Positions 1-24,137 of a DNA stretch of 55,348 bases are shown here, piece after piece. The position numbers and the translations under genes were made by a program. The notes beneath the pieces are model-generated. The model was given only the letters and a program-made list of their open reading frames with translations. It searched no databases and was not told the DNA's origin. Positions within the stretch are counted from its first letter, which is position 1, and each line of letters starts with the position of its first letter. The stretch is from Salpingoeca rosetta (lineage: Eukaryota; Opisthokonta; Choanoflagellata; Craspedida; Salpingoecidae): positions 2,454,003-2,509,350 of the forward strand of contig NW_004457740.1 of the NCBI RefSeq assembly GCF_000188695.1, read 5' to 3'.

Positions 1-4
1 AGAC

Positions 5-70
<66 letters not shown>

Positions 71-665
71 TACGAACTATGCCAAGGAGCGTATGCGGAT
101 TCACGTAGCTGCACACACACAAAGTAACATAGCTACGGAAGACGCGCACGGAGAGGGAGAGAAGCAGAGATACTGCGATCATACGTTCCCATCACATACA
201 GACACAACACACACACACACACACAGCCACAACACACACACACACACAACACACGCACAGACACACACACACACACACACAACACACGCACAGACACACG
301 CACAGACACACGCACAGACACACACACGCACAGACACACACAACACACGCACACACACGCACAGACACAGACACACACCAAACACACACACCATACCGTG
401 TGAAGGTCGCGGCGGACGAGGATCAAGACACCAAAGGAAAAGCCGATGAAGAGAGGCAGCAAGCTGGCCACAGCAAGCACCAGCCCAACCACATCGCCTT
501 GTTCATACTCCACCACCGTCACCGACAGCGGCACACGCTCCACAGCCACAGCATCCTCCATCATCGTCACCACCACTCACCGCAAAGCAGTTCCACTTGT
601 GCGACGTCCAACACGAAAACCACAACCGAAGAACAAAGCAGCACAACGACAACAACAGCGCTGAC
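1..665. repeat. CA-microsatellite region upstream of REV3
   Basis: Bases 6-66 are an almost pure (CA)n tract and 190-385 is an imperfect CA array with interspersed CGCACAGACA units. Open frames here encode only His-Thr or Cys-Val repeats and are repeat artefacts. The stretch from about 400 to 665 is non-repetitive, has no credible coding exon and probably holds the promoter and 5' UTR of REV3. No core-promoter motif could be assigned. Confidence 0.8.
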
Positions 666-13320
<12,655 letters not shown>

Positions 13321-13810
13321 TGGATGTTGCGGATACAAAAAGGCGACAGCGCCACTCGTGTGTTTCATTTCTACATGCCAACTACCTTGACTCTGTACAT
13401 GGCTCACGTGTGTATGTTCAACAGTAAGTTCAAATGAATGTGTAATAGGCACGTTGCAGTGGCTATACGAACCCAATACACGATCGGACGCATTGATGAG
13501 TGCTGTCATGGTGCTGCATGCTGTGTGACACCACAACACAAACCGCTAGACCGTCACTGCTTCGACAGCAATTTCAAAAGCCGCCCCTGCACAATGGGTT
13601 GTGATGCAGAGCAGCATTGCCATAAGGTAATTGTGAGGAACGCGCGCGTGCGTGTGTCTGTGTGTGTGTGTGTCTGTGTCTGTGTGTGTGTGTGTGTCTG
13701 TGTGTGTGTGTGTGTGTGTGTGTCTGTGTGTGTTTGTGTGGGTGTCTGTGTGGGTGTCGTGTGAAGTTCATGGTCTTTGTTTTTTGCTTGCAGGCATTCA
13801 TGTGTCGGAC
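13321..13810. other. REV3 3' region and leader of the next gene
   Basis: About 490 bases between the REV3 stop and the next start codon. No AATAAA signal and no conserved open frame is visible. A TG/TGTC-rich tract runs from about 13653 to 13757 and is followed by a good 3' splice acceptor (TTGCAG at about 13795), so the next transcript may begin with a non-coding exon here. Confidence 0.5.
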
Positions 13811-14117
13811 ATGACACGAACCGATTTTGCCTTTTTCCGCGACTGCGACGAGGACGTTGCCCGAGCGCGCTTGCCATCCCCAGAAATCTGCGCAGCAAAC
13901 AACATCGCATCGACACAAAAGTTGTTCACATATCCGTGAGTGCGAAGGGCATGCATGCACAGACAGCTGCGTGTCCGTGCTGAAACGAACATGCCATGAG
14001 CAACACATGTCGTGGCTGATGGTTGGATGATTGGTATCTAACCTTCTTGCCCGTTTTAGGATCACGCGGCACAAGAGGCCCATGCAGCGGGCAGCGCACC
14101 TGACCATTGGGAACGTG

Positions 14118-14209
<92 letters not shown>

Positions 14210-14641
14210 ATATTTGCTTGTGCGAGCGTGTTTATATTTGCTTGTGCGAGTGAGTATGTGAGTGCGTGTGAGCACACCTAACAAATATGTTCCAGACCAG
14301 GTGTGGCCATTACTTACCTTGACTTTGATCTGACAAAGGACAGGGTTTCCCTCGTCATCCGTTTGTCCCGGCAACGGAGCGCCACACGTCTCATATACCG
14401 GCTACAGATGACAGTGTGTGTGTGTGTGTGTGTGCGCGTGTATTTGTGAACAGAACACAAGAGCACAAGGCAACCCAGGTCTATTGAAAGTAAATTCAAA
14501 CACGGTGGCTCACTGGTGCGTGCACATGTGTACTCGTACTGTGGGAGCGGCGATGCGATCGCGCTCATCGCGACAGATGAGACGCGACACGTTGATGTTG
14601 ATTTCCTGTTTGAATCCATCGAAGAGGCAACAGGGTGTTGA
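13811..14641 (+). CDS. unrecognised small protein, four-exon model
   Basis: I do not recognise this protein. A phase-consistent model joins 13811-13935, 14060-14125, 14296-14415 and 14479-14641 to give 157 residues. It begins MTRTDFAFFRDCDEDVARAR and ends in HVDVDFLFESIEEATGC. Exons 1 and 2 join with a strong GTGAGT donor. The donors of exons 2 and 3 lie inside GT repeats, so their exact positions are chosen to keep frame. The central part (PGVAITYLDFDLTKDRVSLV, then RLSRQRSATRLIYRLQ) alternates hydrophobic and polar residues like a beta-rich fold. No signal peptide or membrane helix is evident. It lies between REV3 and the convergent UVSSA-like gene. It could also be mis-modelled, with further 3' coding sequence in 14680-14990. 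Confidence 0.4.
14118..14207 (+). repeat. (GT)n microsatellite
   Basis: About 90 bases of uninterrupted GT. It begins essentially at the inferred splice donor of exon 2 of the small gene at 13811-14641. Confidence 0.95.
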
Positions 14642-14903
14642 GTACATGTGAGAACACACACACACACACACACGCTCTCAAGAAGAGCTCTTCAACCCAT
14701 CACTCAGCACAATCACGACCAAATCCCTGCTCCGTTGCGCACGTTGCACAACATGTCCTGCCAATTGCGTTCACAAAGCGCTCATACCGAATCGCCGCCA
14801 GAGCCCCACACCCGATGCAGATTTTGTGCAGCTGGCAAACAAACACAGGCCACACATTGAAGTCGTTTCGCATGAGCGCGTGAAGGAGCACCACAAGATT
14901 CGC
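14642..14903. other. gap between convergent genes, open on both strands
   Basis: After a short (CA)n at 14656-14672, the stretch from about 14680 stays open on both strands. On + it reads a Cys-containing peptide (CARCTTCPANC) continuing into a basic tail, to a stop near 14988. On - it reads a 64-codon frame with CIGCG and CCATC. Either could be a terminal exon of a neighbour. Neither matches a family I know, so no coding call is made. Confidence 0.4.
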
Positions 14904-16198
14904 TCAACAACAATTGTCGACAAACGCCAGGGAAGGAAGCAGAGGCAACTGGCATGTTTTCACCGCCAACTTACCAGCCATATTTAGCATGAACACGGCA
15001 TCGTCGGTGCTGTCCTTATCATCATCCTCCTTGCGTCGAGACCTTCGCCTTGGGACCACGGCTGCACGCGCTGATGATGATGAGGAGGAGGAGGACGAGG
15101 AGGAGGAGGACGAGGAGGCTGTTGCTGCCGTTGCTCTTGCTCTTGCTGTTGCTGTTGTTGTTGCTGTTGCTGTTGCTGTTGCTGTTGTTGTTGCTTGCCG
15201 TGTCGCAGAAGCAGACGCGGATGAAGAAGAAGACCGGGAGGGAAAAGAGGCAGAAAGAGAAGGTTGTTGCTTCCTTGGCGCTCGACTCACACTGGTCTGA
15301 TTACCAACGCGTGCTGCTGAGGCTGATGCGTCCGGTTGAGGCGTTGGTCGGTCGCCCTGACGAAAGGCATTCGCGGTTGGCGTCACGGTGCTGCCCACAA
15401 CGTGACTGAGACGCTTCTGCCGATGCGACGTCCGCTGCCGCAGCGGGGACGCGGGCGTCTGCTTTGCGCTCGTTTCATTCGCTTTCGATGTGATGCGCGG
15501 CTTGTACACCTTGCGAGGCAGCGACGATGAAGGCGACGATGAAGGCGACGGTGGCGACGCTGCTGCCTTTGCTGCCTTTGCTGCCTTTGCTGCATTTGCT
15601 GCATTTGCTGCATTTGCAGGTGACGCTGTTGCTGTTGTTTGTGCCCTTGATGTCGCTACTGTGCTTGCTGCAGTTGTTGCTGTTGATGTTGTTGCTGCAG
15701 TCGTTGCTGTTGCTGCTGTTGCGGGCTCGTGCTTGCCACTTGATGGCGATGGTTGAGCGGCTGGAGCCGTTGATGACGCTGACGCAGCATCGTGTTCTTT
15801 CGAGTTCTGGATATCGCAACGAAAGCACGTAGGAAGAACGGACAGGTCAGTGAAGCACACCAAAGTCATGCGCTTGTGTGTGTGTGTGCTTGCTAATATC
15901 CCTTGATCCTCTTGAAGTCCCTCGGCTCCACGCAATGTTCTCCCTCTCTTCTTCACATGCACATGCTCTGCGGGTAGTGCACAGGGCGCCTCACCACGAA
16001 TCGAAACGCGGCAAAGCGGGCACGCGTCTCCTCCAAGCGCTTCTTGAGGGCGAGCAGCGGCAGCGTCACGTCGTTCGGCGCATTCAACTGTGGTCAAACA
16101 GGAAGAGAAAGAGACAGTGATAACCTCAGGTGAGCAGTAGCTCTTGTGAAGCATGCACGCATACGCAGATGTGTATGTGTGTGTGCGTGCGTGCGTGC

Positions 16199-16267
<69 letters not shown>

Positions 16268-16689
16268 CTCTCGGGATTGCGTCCATGAATGTTGGTGCAC
16301 ATGAATGGAATATTGGGTCATCACGCAACGGCCGGGCACTGGACGATGGAAAACATGTCAAGAGCACATGTGTGTACGTACTCGGAGGGCGGAGGCAAGC
16401 AAGCTGCGCACGTGCGGCAAGTCTCGCACCAGGAGCAGCTTGCCCTGCTCCTCAACTGCATCAACAACGGCGCTCGTGTCGCTTGTGCGCTCCACCACAA
16501 TTGCTTCTTCTGTGCCGTATGTGGCCGATGTGCCGGCGCCAGACCGTGCCAATCGCACCCACTCGTCTGCAGACTCACTGCCCAGAGCAGATCGCTGCGC
16601 TGCCATGTGACGCGAAAACGACAGCCCGTCTCCACCCCCAGCGCCCAATGAGCTTGTCCCAGTATGCCGTATTCTGCCATCATCATCAC

Positions 16690-16720
<31 letters not shown>

Positions 16721-16763
16721 ATCACCAATAAGATCCATAGCAGACACGTGAGCCATGTCGTCG

Positions 16764-16806
<43 letters not shown>

Positions 16807-17989
16807 TGAAGATGTCGAGTGGAGTCTTGGACGCACTGGCGGCTTGCCGCTGCTTTGCCAGGCGTTCATGCTGCTGTTGTCGTTGCTGCTTCTTGTGCTC
16901 CTCCTCACGAACACGCGTCACTGACAAAACCGTACAAGGTCCACGTCACAGTGTAAGGACGATGCTTGAAGCGGTGACGCACACACGCTGACACAAACAG
17001 AGCAAACAAGTTGTAACCAAGTACGCACACGCTCACTCGCACGCGCACACGCTCACACACACGCGCGCGCACACACGCTCACACACACATGCACGGCACC
17101 TTGTTTCAACAGGCTGAGGGAGTTTTCAAGCTGGGTCACGGCGTCCTCCACCTGGGGCAGGCTCTCTGGTTGCGACAGTTTAGATCAAGGTTCACAGTAC
17201 ACGAACGAGTTGAGATGGAGGTGAAAGCCAACAACACCACGACCTCACCTCCGCGCCTGCACGTGGACGCACACCTGTGATGGTCGCCTGTAGCTCCTGC
17301 AGCTGACGGCTGCGCATGTCGGCTTCAGAAGCTGCAGCGCTGCAAGGCATGAGTGTGATGAAGTGACGACGACCGTGAGACAGCGAATGATGTGACAACG
17401 ATTGTGGGGTTGTGTGGGTGTGTGTGTGAGCATGTGGGTGTGAGTGTGGAATAACGACGTGCAGCACACGAGTTGCTCAGCAAGCATTCACACGGCATCC
17501 ACGCGTTCGCGTGTCCGAGTTGGCATTCCGGGCGAACGCGCGCGTACCCTGTGTCATGCTGTTGCTGCTGCTGCTGTTGTTGCTGTGCCTGACGAAAGGG
17601 CTCAGCCTCAATCTGGTCCAGCTTGATGTTGCACGTGTGCTCGAGGTAGGTTGCAGCAAACCGCAGCTGGGTGAACTTTTCCTGGAACCGGTCGAGCCAC
17701 CCTTTGAAGATGCGAAGCGCCGCGGTGCGTAGTTCCCGCTGCTCGCGCGACCTACAAGGATGTGGTTTGGTGTGTGAGCGAACATGCTTGTAATTTGCAG
17801 GGAGGGCAGTCTCGTTCCTGAATGCACACGCAAGCGCCATTGAAGCTGCAGCTGGTCACAGCCAACTCACAAGCGCACGCCTGCGCACACGAATGTATGC
17901 ACACCTACACATGCATGCATTCATATTCAACACACACGCCCGATACGCGCGCGTACACATACACATACACATACACGCGCACGCAAACG

Positions 17990-18061
<72 letters not shown>

Positions 18062-18623
18062 TGTACACTCACGACTTCTTCGAAGGACAGCATGTGATGG
18101 TCTGATCAAGGATGCGGCGGAGATGGGGCAAGGTAAGGCTTCGAAACTGTGCAGAGCGCATGAAGAGCGTGTTGATGATGTCCATGGCGCTTGCACGCAC
18201 GACTGGACTTGTTTCCTCGAGATACAGCTTCAGCCGTGCGTGCGCTTCATCGATGGCCTGAGGTGACCTCTTGCACAGCGTCTTCAACCGTCGAAGAGCA
18301 ACGTCCTTAGATAGAGATGCGTGGTCGTTGCCAGCAGAAGCAGGTTGCTCGCCTTCATTTTCATCACCATCACTGCCGTCATCATCGTCGTCGTCACGTT
18401 GGTCTCCTCCTCCTCCTCCTCCTCCTCCTCCTCCTCGCCCTCCTCTCCTTCCTCTCCTCCCACTTTGCTTGCTGTTCCCCTTCTTCTTCGTCTTCTTCTT
18501 CCTTCTCTTTTCCTCCTGCACGGGCGTGCACAAGACATCCACGAGGGCAGTCACTCCTATGCCCGCTTCCTGGTCCACCACAGCCTCACGCTCATCATCC
18601 TTGTTGTTGTGCTGGCTCATCAT
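14904..18623 (-). CDS. UVSSA: UVSSA-like transcription-coupled repair scaffold, 7 exons
   Basis: Probable homologue of UV-stimulated scaffold protein A, which works with stalled RNA polymerase II, CSA/CSB, USP7 and TFIIH. Exons (descending): 18623-18073, 17751-17548, 17339-17275, 17165-17100, 16920-16382, 16087-15995, 15806-14904. All phases agree and give 806 residues. Exon 1 has a basic/acidic low-complexity lead, then the VHS-like helical domain (LRRLKTLCKRS, SAMDIINTLFMRSAQFR). Exon 2 continues with FKGWLDRFQEKFTQLRFAATYL, as in UVSSA, plus a poly-Gln run. Exons 3-5 hold a coiled-coil-like segment and two poly-Asp runs near LDIF and MDLIG, where TFIIH-binding acidic motifs occur in relatives (inference). 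Exon 7 is Ala/Ser/Thr-rich and disordered. The C-terminal Cys-rich UVSSA domain is not visible. Two adjacent ATGs open the frame (18623 and 18620). Confidence 0.78.
16184..16263 (+). repeat. (GT)n microsatellite in a UVSSA-like intron
   Basis: GTGC repeats leading into about 60 bases of pure GT, within the intron between the exons at 16382 and 16087. On the sense strand of this minus-strand gene it reads CA. Confidence 0.95.
17996..18059 (+). repeat. (CA)n microsatellite beside the exon 1 donor
   Basis: About 62 bases of pure CA. It sits within 15 bases of the GTGAGT donor of the first exon of the UVSSA-like gene, so the sense strand reads GT repeats immediately after the splice site. Confidence 0.95.
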
Positions 18624-18804
18624 CGTTGTTGCGTGGATGAATGCTGTGTCCGCTTTTTTTCCCCTCCTTGTTGCTGCTTTGCGTCGTTTGTGTTGCGTTG
18701 TTCGTTTTGCCTCTCACCATGTCCGTCATGTGTCAATCAACACCCACATGCGCATTGGCACTGTCATCAGACTTCAACGCACACACACACACACATGCAT
18801 GGCA

Positions 18805-19338
18805 CTAGTCTGCAAAGGAGATGAGGACGTTGCCTGCAATCTTGCTGCGAATGAAGGTGGCCAGGTCAGCGCACGCAGGCTCCTGAAAAAGTGGTGGTGC
18901 AAGCAGTGGGATGAGAAGTGTGCACTCAAGTCAGTGGAACGAAGATACGGTCTGGAAGAACACCATCTGTGCGCACACACACACACACACACACACACAA
19001 CGTACAAACTGCTTTGGTCCCGTCAGGATGACGCGTCGCGTCTTCTTCGTGTCTGTAATTGCAGTCACAACGCAAAAACACATGAGCCGCATGCAAGGGC
19101 ACACTGCGAGGGCTATACGCACACACACAGACACACACACACACACAGACAGACACACACACACACACTGCATGTACCTGTTGAGGAGATGACGATGGAG
19201 TTTTCAACGCAGCAGGAGACGCTGTCCTCTGGCAGCGACAGCGCGGCCGTTTTTTCCTATTGGACGACAGCACGAACGCAGAGAGCAGTGGTGTGGTGAG
19301 CGAGGACGGAAAGCAACATGAGAGGAAGGTACACAAAG

Positions 19339-19372
<34 letters not shown>

Positions 19373-21754
19373 CAAAACCCACATGTACATGCATACACGC
19401 ATTCCACACACCCATATACACAAAACACAACCAGACAAACAGCACAACCACACACACACACACACACAAGCAAGAATTAACCTGCAGGGCCTGGCAGAAC
19501 TCGAGCATGTCCTCATCGGACAGATTCTCCACATTTGGCAGTCCTTCGACGTCGCCAATGCGCGCTTCATCGCTCTCCACCTCCACCACGTCTCCGCCAG
19601 AGAGGAGCGATGTGATGGACGCGTCCAGGTCGATGCTGGCCGGGTGCCCACGCCACACAATGCGACCCTCCTTGAAAAGAAACCATGCAGGCAGCGCTGT
19701 CACAAGGCCAACACGTGCACAGGGGTGGTGGTGGTGGTGGTGGCAAAGAAAGACGAGGAGGAGGCAGAGGAGGAGAGGTTGGCGTGCATGCATGTGTGTG
19801 CGTGTGTTTTGGGGCGGGGGGTGTGCACGTGTGTGTGTGTGATGTGAGCATGCTGCAAAGCCGAAAGCAGACAAAACATCAGCTCGCAGTGCACGCACAC
19901 ACGCACGTGCACACACGCAGTACACGCACAGCTGAGGCTGAGGTAGGTGTCGCACGCTTCGCGGCCGAGCCAGAGATGTCGCGGTCGCTCGCATGCCATC
20001 TGCGCAGATGCAGTGCGGACGGCAACGAGGGATGGGAAAAGGTGGAAGGTGTGAGGTGTCGAGGGATGACTGTGAAACCTTTCCCCACTGTACACAGCGC
20101 AGCAGCGCACGCTCAGCCAAAGTGCACCACCACTGCACGGCACCTTTGCAATGGTGGCGGTCGCCTCCGACGGTGTGTCGTCCAAACTCGCAGTTGCGAT
20201 GCACACGCTGTCTTCCCAGCTCTCGTGCTCACTCAACAGCTTGTCGTACTCCCCCAATGCCTAAACCCACAGACAGCAGCACGGGGAGACTCGCGTGACA
20301 ATGGGAAGAAAACGCCCACCACCTTTCGCTCGACCCTGCCTCGTACATACACGTACATTGCATCATCACACACACACACACACACATTTCAGCACACACA
20401 CACATTTCAGCACACACACACACACATTTCATTCAGCACATCCACACCCATCTACATACCTCGAGGCTTGGCTCGCACCAAGTGGCCCAGACATCCAATA
20501 GCGCAACCTGAAGTGAAAGCCATTGAAAATGCATGTTGTGTGAGAACAAGTGCAGACCATATCGACACACGGAAGCAGCTGGCACGACGTGAATTTGTTA
20601 TCAAACTCTCAAACCCATGCACACACAATGACACACCCACACGCACACTGAAACATTCACACGCACTGACACACACGCAGGCACACATGCCACGAGTACC
20701 TTGGAGCCGATGACAGCGTCCAGTGTAAGTTGATTGCCGTTGGCCAGATCGGTCACCTCGGCATGAGGGCAAAGGTCGCCTGGCGCAGCCCCGATACTGA
20801 TCATCGGCAGCACGTTCATCCCCTGAAGCACAGCAGCGTGGGGGGGGGGAGAGAGAGAAAGGCAAAACCGGAAGAGGAGGAAGAGGAGGGGAGGAGTGTC
20901 AGCAATCCTTGAAGCACAGACAGTGAAGCACATGCAGCAACCACCCACAGCCATGCCCGCATCTATGCCCACATCCACGCTCACATGTCCAGAACACACA
21001 CCCACGCCCACACATCTACACTCACACCAACACATCTTCACGCAAATGCGTGAGCGACAGGGTTGCCCTCATCTGCTTCACACCAATTCCATGACGCCGT
21101 GTGCTATGCTCTCCAGCTGTGCTTGTTGTGAAGAAGAAATATGCCCATTGAGGTGCAGTGCCGTGTCCTGTGTCACCCTGCATGTGACAGCGCCATCCCC
21201 AGTGAGCCAACACGACAAGAACAAACAGAAACGCTTTTCCGTCAGCGGGTAGGAAGTGAAGCCCTCCGCACAACACATACACACATAAATACACACACGC
21301 ACACACGCGCGCAGACACACGCACACACACACACACACACACGCACACGTAGACATAAACACACACACACACGCACACGCGCATACACGCACACGCACAC
21401 ACAGATGCACATACACATGCACATACACATGCACATACACATGCACATACACATGCACATGCACATGCACAACCACGCACATCTCCTCCCTGCTCCCCCT
21501 CAACTGTTCAAACCCCCAAATGCGCAGCATCCCACTCACTCGTCTGTTCCAAATGCAAACTGAATAGTTTCATTCAACAGCGCGGTCACGCCTGGCAGGT
21601 CGCAGCGCTGGAGCAGCGCTTTCACGTGTCCAACCACATCCTCTTCGCTGCGACGCTCCTCCTCCTCCTCCTCCTCCTCCTCCTCCACCTTCTCCTTCCT
21701 TGCGCCAGCACGCTGCATGTTGGAGTTGTCGTCGTCTTGAGTTGGCGAGGTCAT
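18805..21754 (-). CDS. thioredoxin-fold (TlpA/redoxin-type) protein, CEPS site
   Basis: Ten phase-consistent exons give 363 residues: 21754-21540, 21177-21084, 20822-20700, 20507-20460, 20260-20144, 19999-19924, 19696-19482, 19256-19178, 19052-19006, 18882-18805. The N-terminus is acidic and helical (poly-Glu, then [19 protein letters not shown]). The middle is thioredoxin-like: [16 protein letters not shown] places one cysteine at the active-site turn, and [18 protein letters not shown] carries the cis-Pro beta-strand. An acidic segment follows ([17 protein letters not shown]), then a C-terminal stretch ending [20 protein letters not shown]. The usual CxxC is CEPS, so the resolving cysteine is absent. 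No signal peptide is seen, so it is probably intracellular. Substrate and partner are unknown. The start is 150 bases head to head from C1D. Splice sites for exons 6-7 are the least certain. Confidence 0.75.
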
Positions 21755-21903
21755 CCCTTGCTGAAAATTATGTAAAGCACCGCATATTCCTCTACAACCA
21801 CCTGCTCCCCAGCCACGTGTGTTGAGTTTGAACAACACAGCACGCACAGCGCACAGAGCACACAGAGCACCGCGCACATCGCATCGCACCAGCGCAAGCC
21901 AAG
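21755..21903. promoter_or_regulatory. head-to-head intergenic region, thioredoxin-like gene and C1D
   Basis: Only about 149 bases separate the two divergent start codons, so the genes very probably share a bidirectional promoter. It includes a CACAGCGCACAG-type repeat near 21838-21880. No TATA box or initiator could be called. Assignment rests on spacing and orientation alone. Confidence 0.55.
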
Positions 21904-22662
21904 ATGGAGGCTGTTGACAAGCTTGACGAAGCACTGCAACGGGTGGACCCGATTGTGCGAGAACTCACAGCTGCAGATCCTGCAGAGCTGAGATCAAGGG
22001 TACGATGGTGCGCTCAGCTTTGTTCTTGGGGCGTGTGCGTTGTGATTGCGACTTTTGTGCCTGAACCACACTGCACACACCCTCATGCTTTTGCCTTGAC
22101 TTCGTCGCTGCTGTTGTTGTACCTTGCCAGCTCACCGCTGTGGAGTCTGCCAAGATGGATCTCATGACAGCATACACAATGAACTCCCTCTTCTGGAGTA
22201 TGTTCCTGTCTGTGTGTGTGTGTGTGTGTGCTTGTGTGCGTGCGTGTGCATTTGTGTGCATGTGTGTTCGATGTGGTCACGTGACATATGTCAGCGTGCG
22301 CACGTACGTGTAGAAGAGTGAATGCCTACCTATCCGCCTGTGGTTTCAGTTCCCGCGAGCCCTTGCTTGCTGCCATGTGCTTTCTTGAATTTGTTCCTCA
22401 TTGGCGAATCGTTTGTTGGCGGTTGTGATGATGTGATGCTGAAATGTAGTGTTCTTGAGTTCGCGAGGCATCGACCCAAAGACACACCCCGTTCGCAAGG
22501 AGCTTGTAAGTTATTTTTTCACTGCTGCTGATCGCTGTGTATTGTTTTTGCTGTACCGCGCCGCATCCGCTCACCTTGCTTTTCGCATTGCAGGATCGTA
22601 TCAAGGAGTACATGGCTCGCGTACAAAAGGCCGAGAACCCAGACGCCCGCGACGAGGGTACG

Positions 22663-22733
<71 letters not shown>

Positions 22734-22841
22734 CAGTTCACGTATGCATACATGTAAGGGTGCAAGTTGTGTTTGTAGCAACTTTGTGTGTGTGTGTGTG
22801 TTGTGTGTTGGAGGTTGTCTTCGTGCCTACCTTCGTGCCTA

Positions 22842-22878
<37 letters not shown>

Positions 22879-23411
22879 GCCTTCCTCTGTGCATGTATGT
22901 TGTCACTGATATGCGTGTCCACTACATCTCCTTTTGCCCTGGTCCCTTTCCCCGTCCCCTTATCATGCGCATGTCTACTTCTCTTGGCAGCCCAACCATC
23001 TGTGAACAAGGCGGCTGCCAAGCGGTTTGTCAAGGCCGCGCTGAGCAACGCCGGCGACAACACCGGGCAGGAAGAGCAGACGGCGAAGAAAGCAAAACAC
23101 AGCAAACAAGGTACGCGCACTGGCCGCTTCCTGACAGCGTCTCTCGAGCCACGTGAATTGGCAAAGCCATGTCGTGCTGTGTGTGTTTCGTGTTCATGGA
23201 CATGTCGTGATGATGAAGATGAGAGGAGGAGGAGGAGGAGGAGGAGGATAGTAGTGGTGATGGTGGTGGTGGTGGTGAAGCATGGCCGGTTAACTCATAC
23301 CCTGCCCAATCGCTTTCCTCTTGCCACCAACCCCTTCCCCCCCCCCCAGCTGGAACACCAAAGTCAGCGTCGAAGAAGAAGAAAAAGAAGAAGAGCAAGA
23401 AGAGCGACTAA
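21904..23411 (+). CDS. C1D: C1D / Rrp47 exosome cofactor (Sas10/C1D family)
   Basis: Nuclear cofactor that binds Rrp6 and RNA for exosome-dependent 3' trimming of rRNA and snoRNA; animal C1D has also been linked to DNA-PK. Six exons: 21904-21999, 22131-22197, 22450-22505, 22594-22657, 22991-23110, 23350-23411. The phases close to 154 residues, close to the roughly 140 of animal homologues. The Sas10/C1D domain is clear: VESAKMDLMTAYTMNSLFW joins to MFLSSRGIDPKTHPVRKEL and then DRIKEYMARVQ. The conserved AAAKRFVKAAL motif precedes a Lys-rich tail (SASKKKKKKKSKKSD), as in the family. The start has a good context (GCCAAGATGG). Intron 4 holds (GT)n at 22668-22732 and a CCTG array at about 22830-22880. 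Confidence 0.95.
22668..22732 (+). repeat. (GT)n microsatellite in C1D intron 4
   Basis: About 60 bases of pure GT starting about ten bases after the exon 4 donor at 22658. Confidence 0.95.
22830..22880 (+). repeat. (CCTG)n array in C1D intron 4
   Basis: Tandem CTGC/CCTG units in the same C1D intron as the GT tract. It is non-coding; antisense frames read Ala-Gly-Arg-Gln repeats. CCTG arrays are a type known to expand in other genomes. Confidence 0.9.
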
Positions 23412-24137
23412 TGTCTGCGCAGTTGTTAACCTGCGTGCACGTGTCTGTCTGTCTGTTTGTTTTGTGTGTCTGTCTGTGTGTCTGCATGCGTGTGCACATG
23501 TACGCACGTGTGTGTGTGGCCTTGGTGTTTGTGTGCGTGCGTGTCCGTGCATGTGTGCGTCGTTCGTTGTACCTGTGAATGTGTCTTGCATTCTGTGTGG
23601 TGGGCTGTTCCCACCTCGTTGCGATACCAGCTCCACTGTGTGTCTGTTTATCGGTGTTGCTTGCATTGTTGATGTGAAGAAGAATATCGTGCCCAACAAC
23701 GCACTGCTAGTACAATTTGAACATAAACAGCCACGTCTCTCATATGCACGCCTGCATCGGCAGGCGGCAACAAATAACAAGCAAACGTGTGCAATACCAA
23801 CCAATAACCACCACAGCCTTTCCGGCCGTGCCTGCAACCACACATGAGAGAGAGCAAGACAAACAGCGAAAGGGGAAACACGAAGACAATAAGAGCTGGT
23901 TCAACTACAAAGCAAAAAGGGGGCAAAGCCAACTTGAGAGAAGCAGGAAAAGCGGGCAATGGGACCAATGGTGGCTGATTGGTCTTTGGTGTTGTGGAGG
24001 AGGGGTTGACGGTAATGGATGAACACGACTGCCTTTGATTGTCCTTCATTCACGTGGAATGGGTGTAGTACTATTGTGTGGTGGTGGTGGTGGTGGTGGT
24101 GGTGGTGGTGGTGCATGGCACGCCACAGGATGAGGTG
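23412..24137. other. intergenic region between convergent genes
   Basis: About 725 bases between the stop codons of C1D (+) and the cysteine-rich receptor (-). It holds TGTC/TG-rich sequence (23440-23570), unique sequence, and a (GGT)n tract at 24078-24113. No coding exon or RNA gene was recognised. Confidence 0.6.

Noticed and set aside
93..449. His-Thr repeat ORFs and matching Cys-Val ORFs on the other strand
   Set aside because: They are translations of CA/GT microsatellites with no unique sequence; the same pattern recurs at every dinucleotide tract in the window.
18271..19299. 342-codon + strand ORF
   Set aside because: It lies antisense to the UVSSA-like exon 1 and the last exons of the thioredoxin-like gene, both supported by splice phase and conserved motifs.
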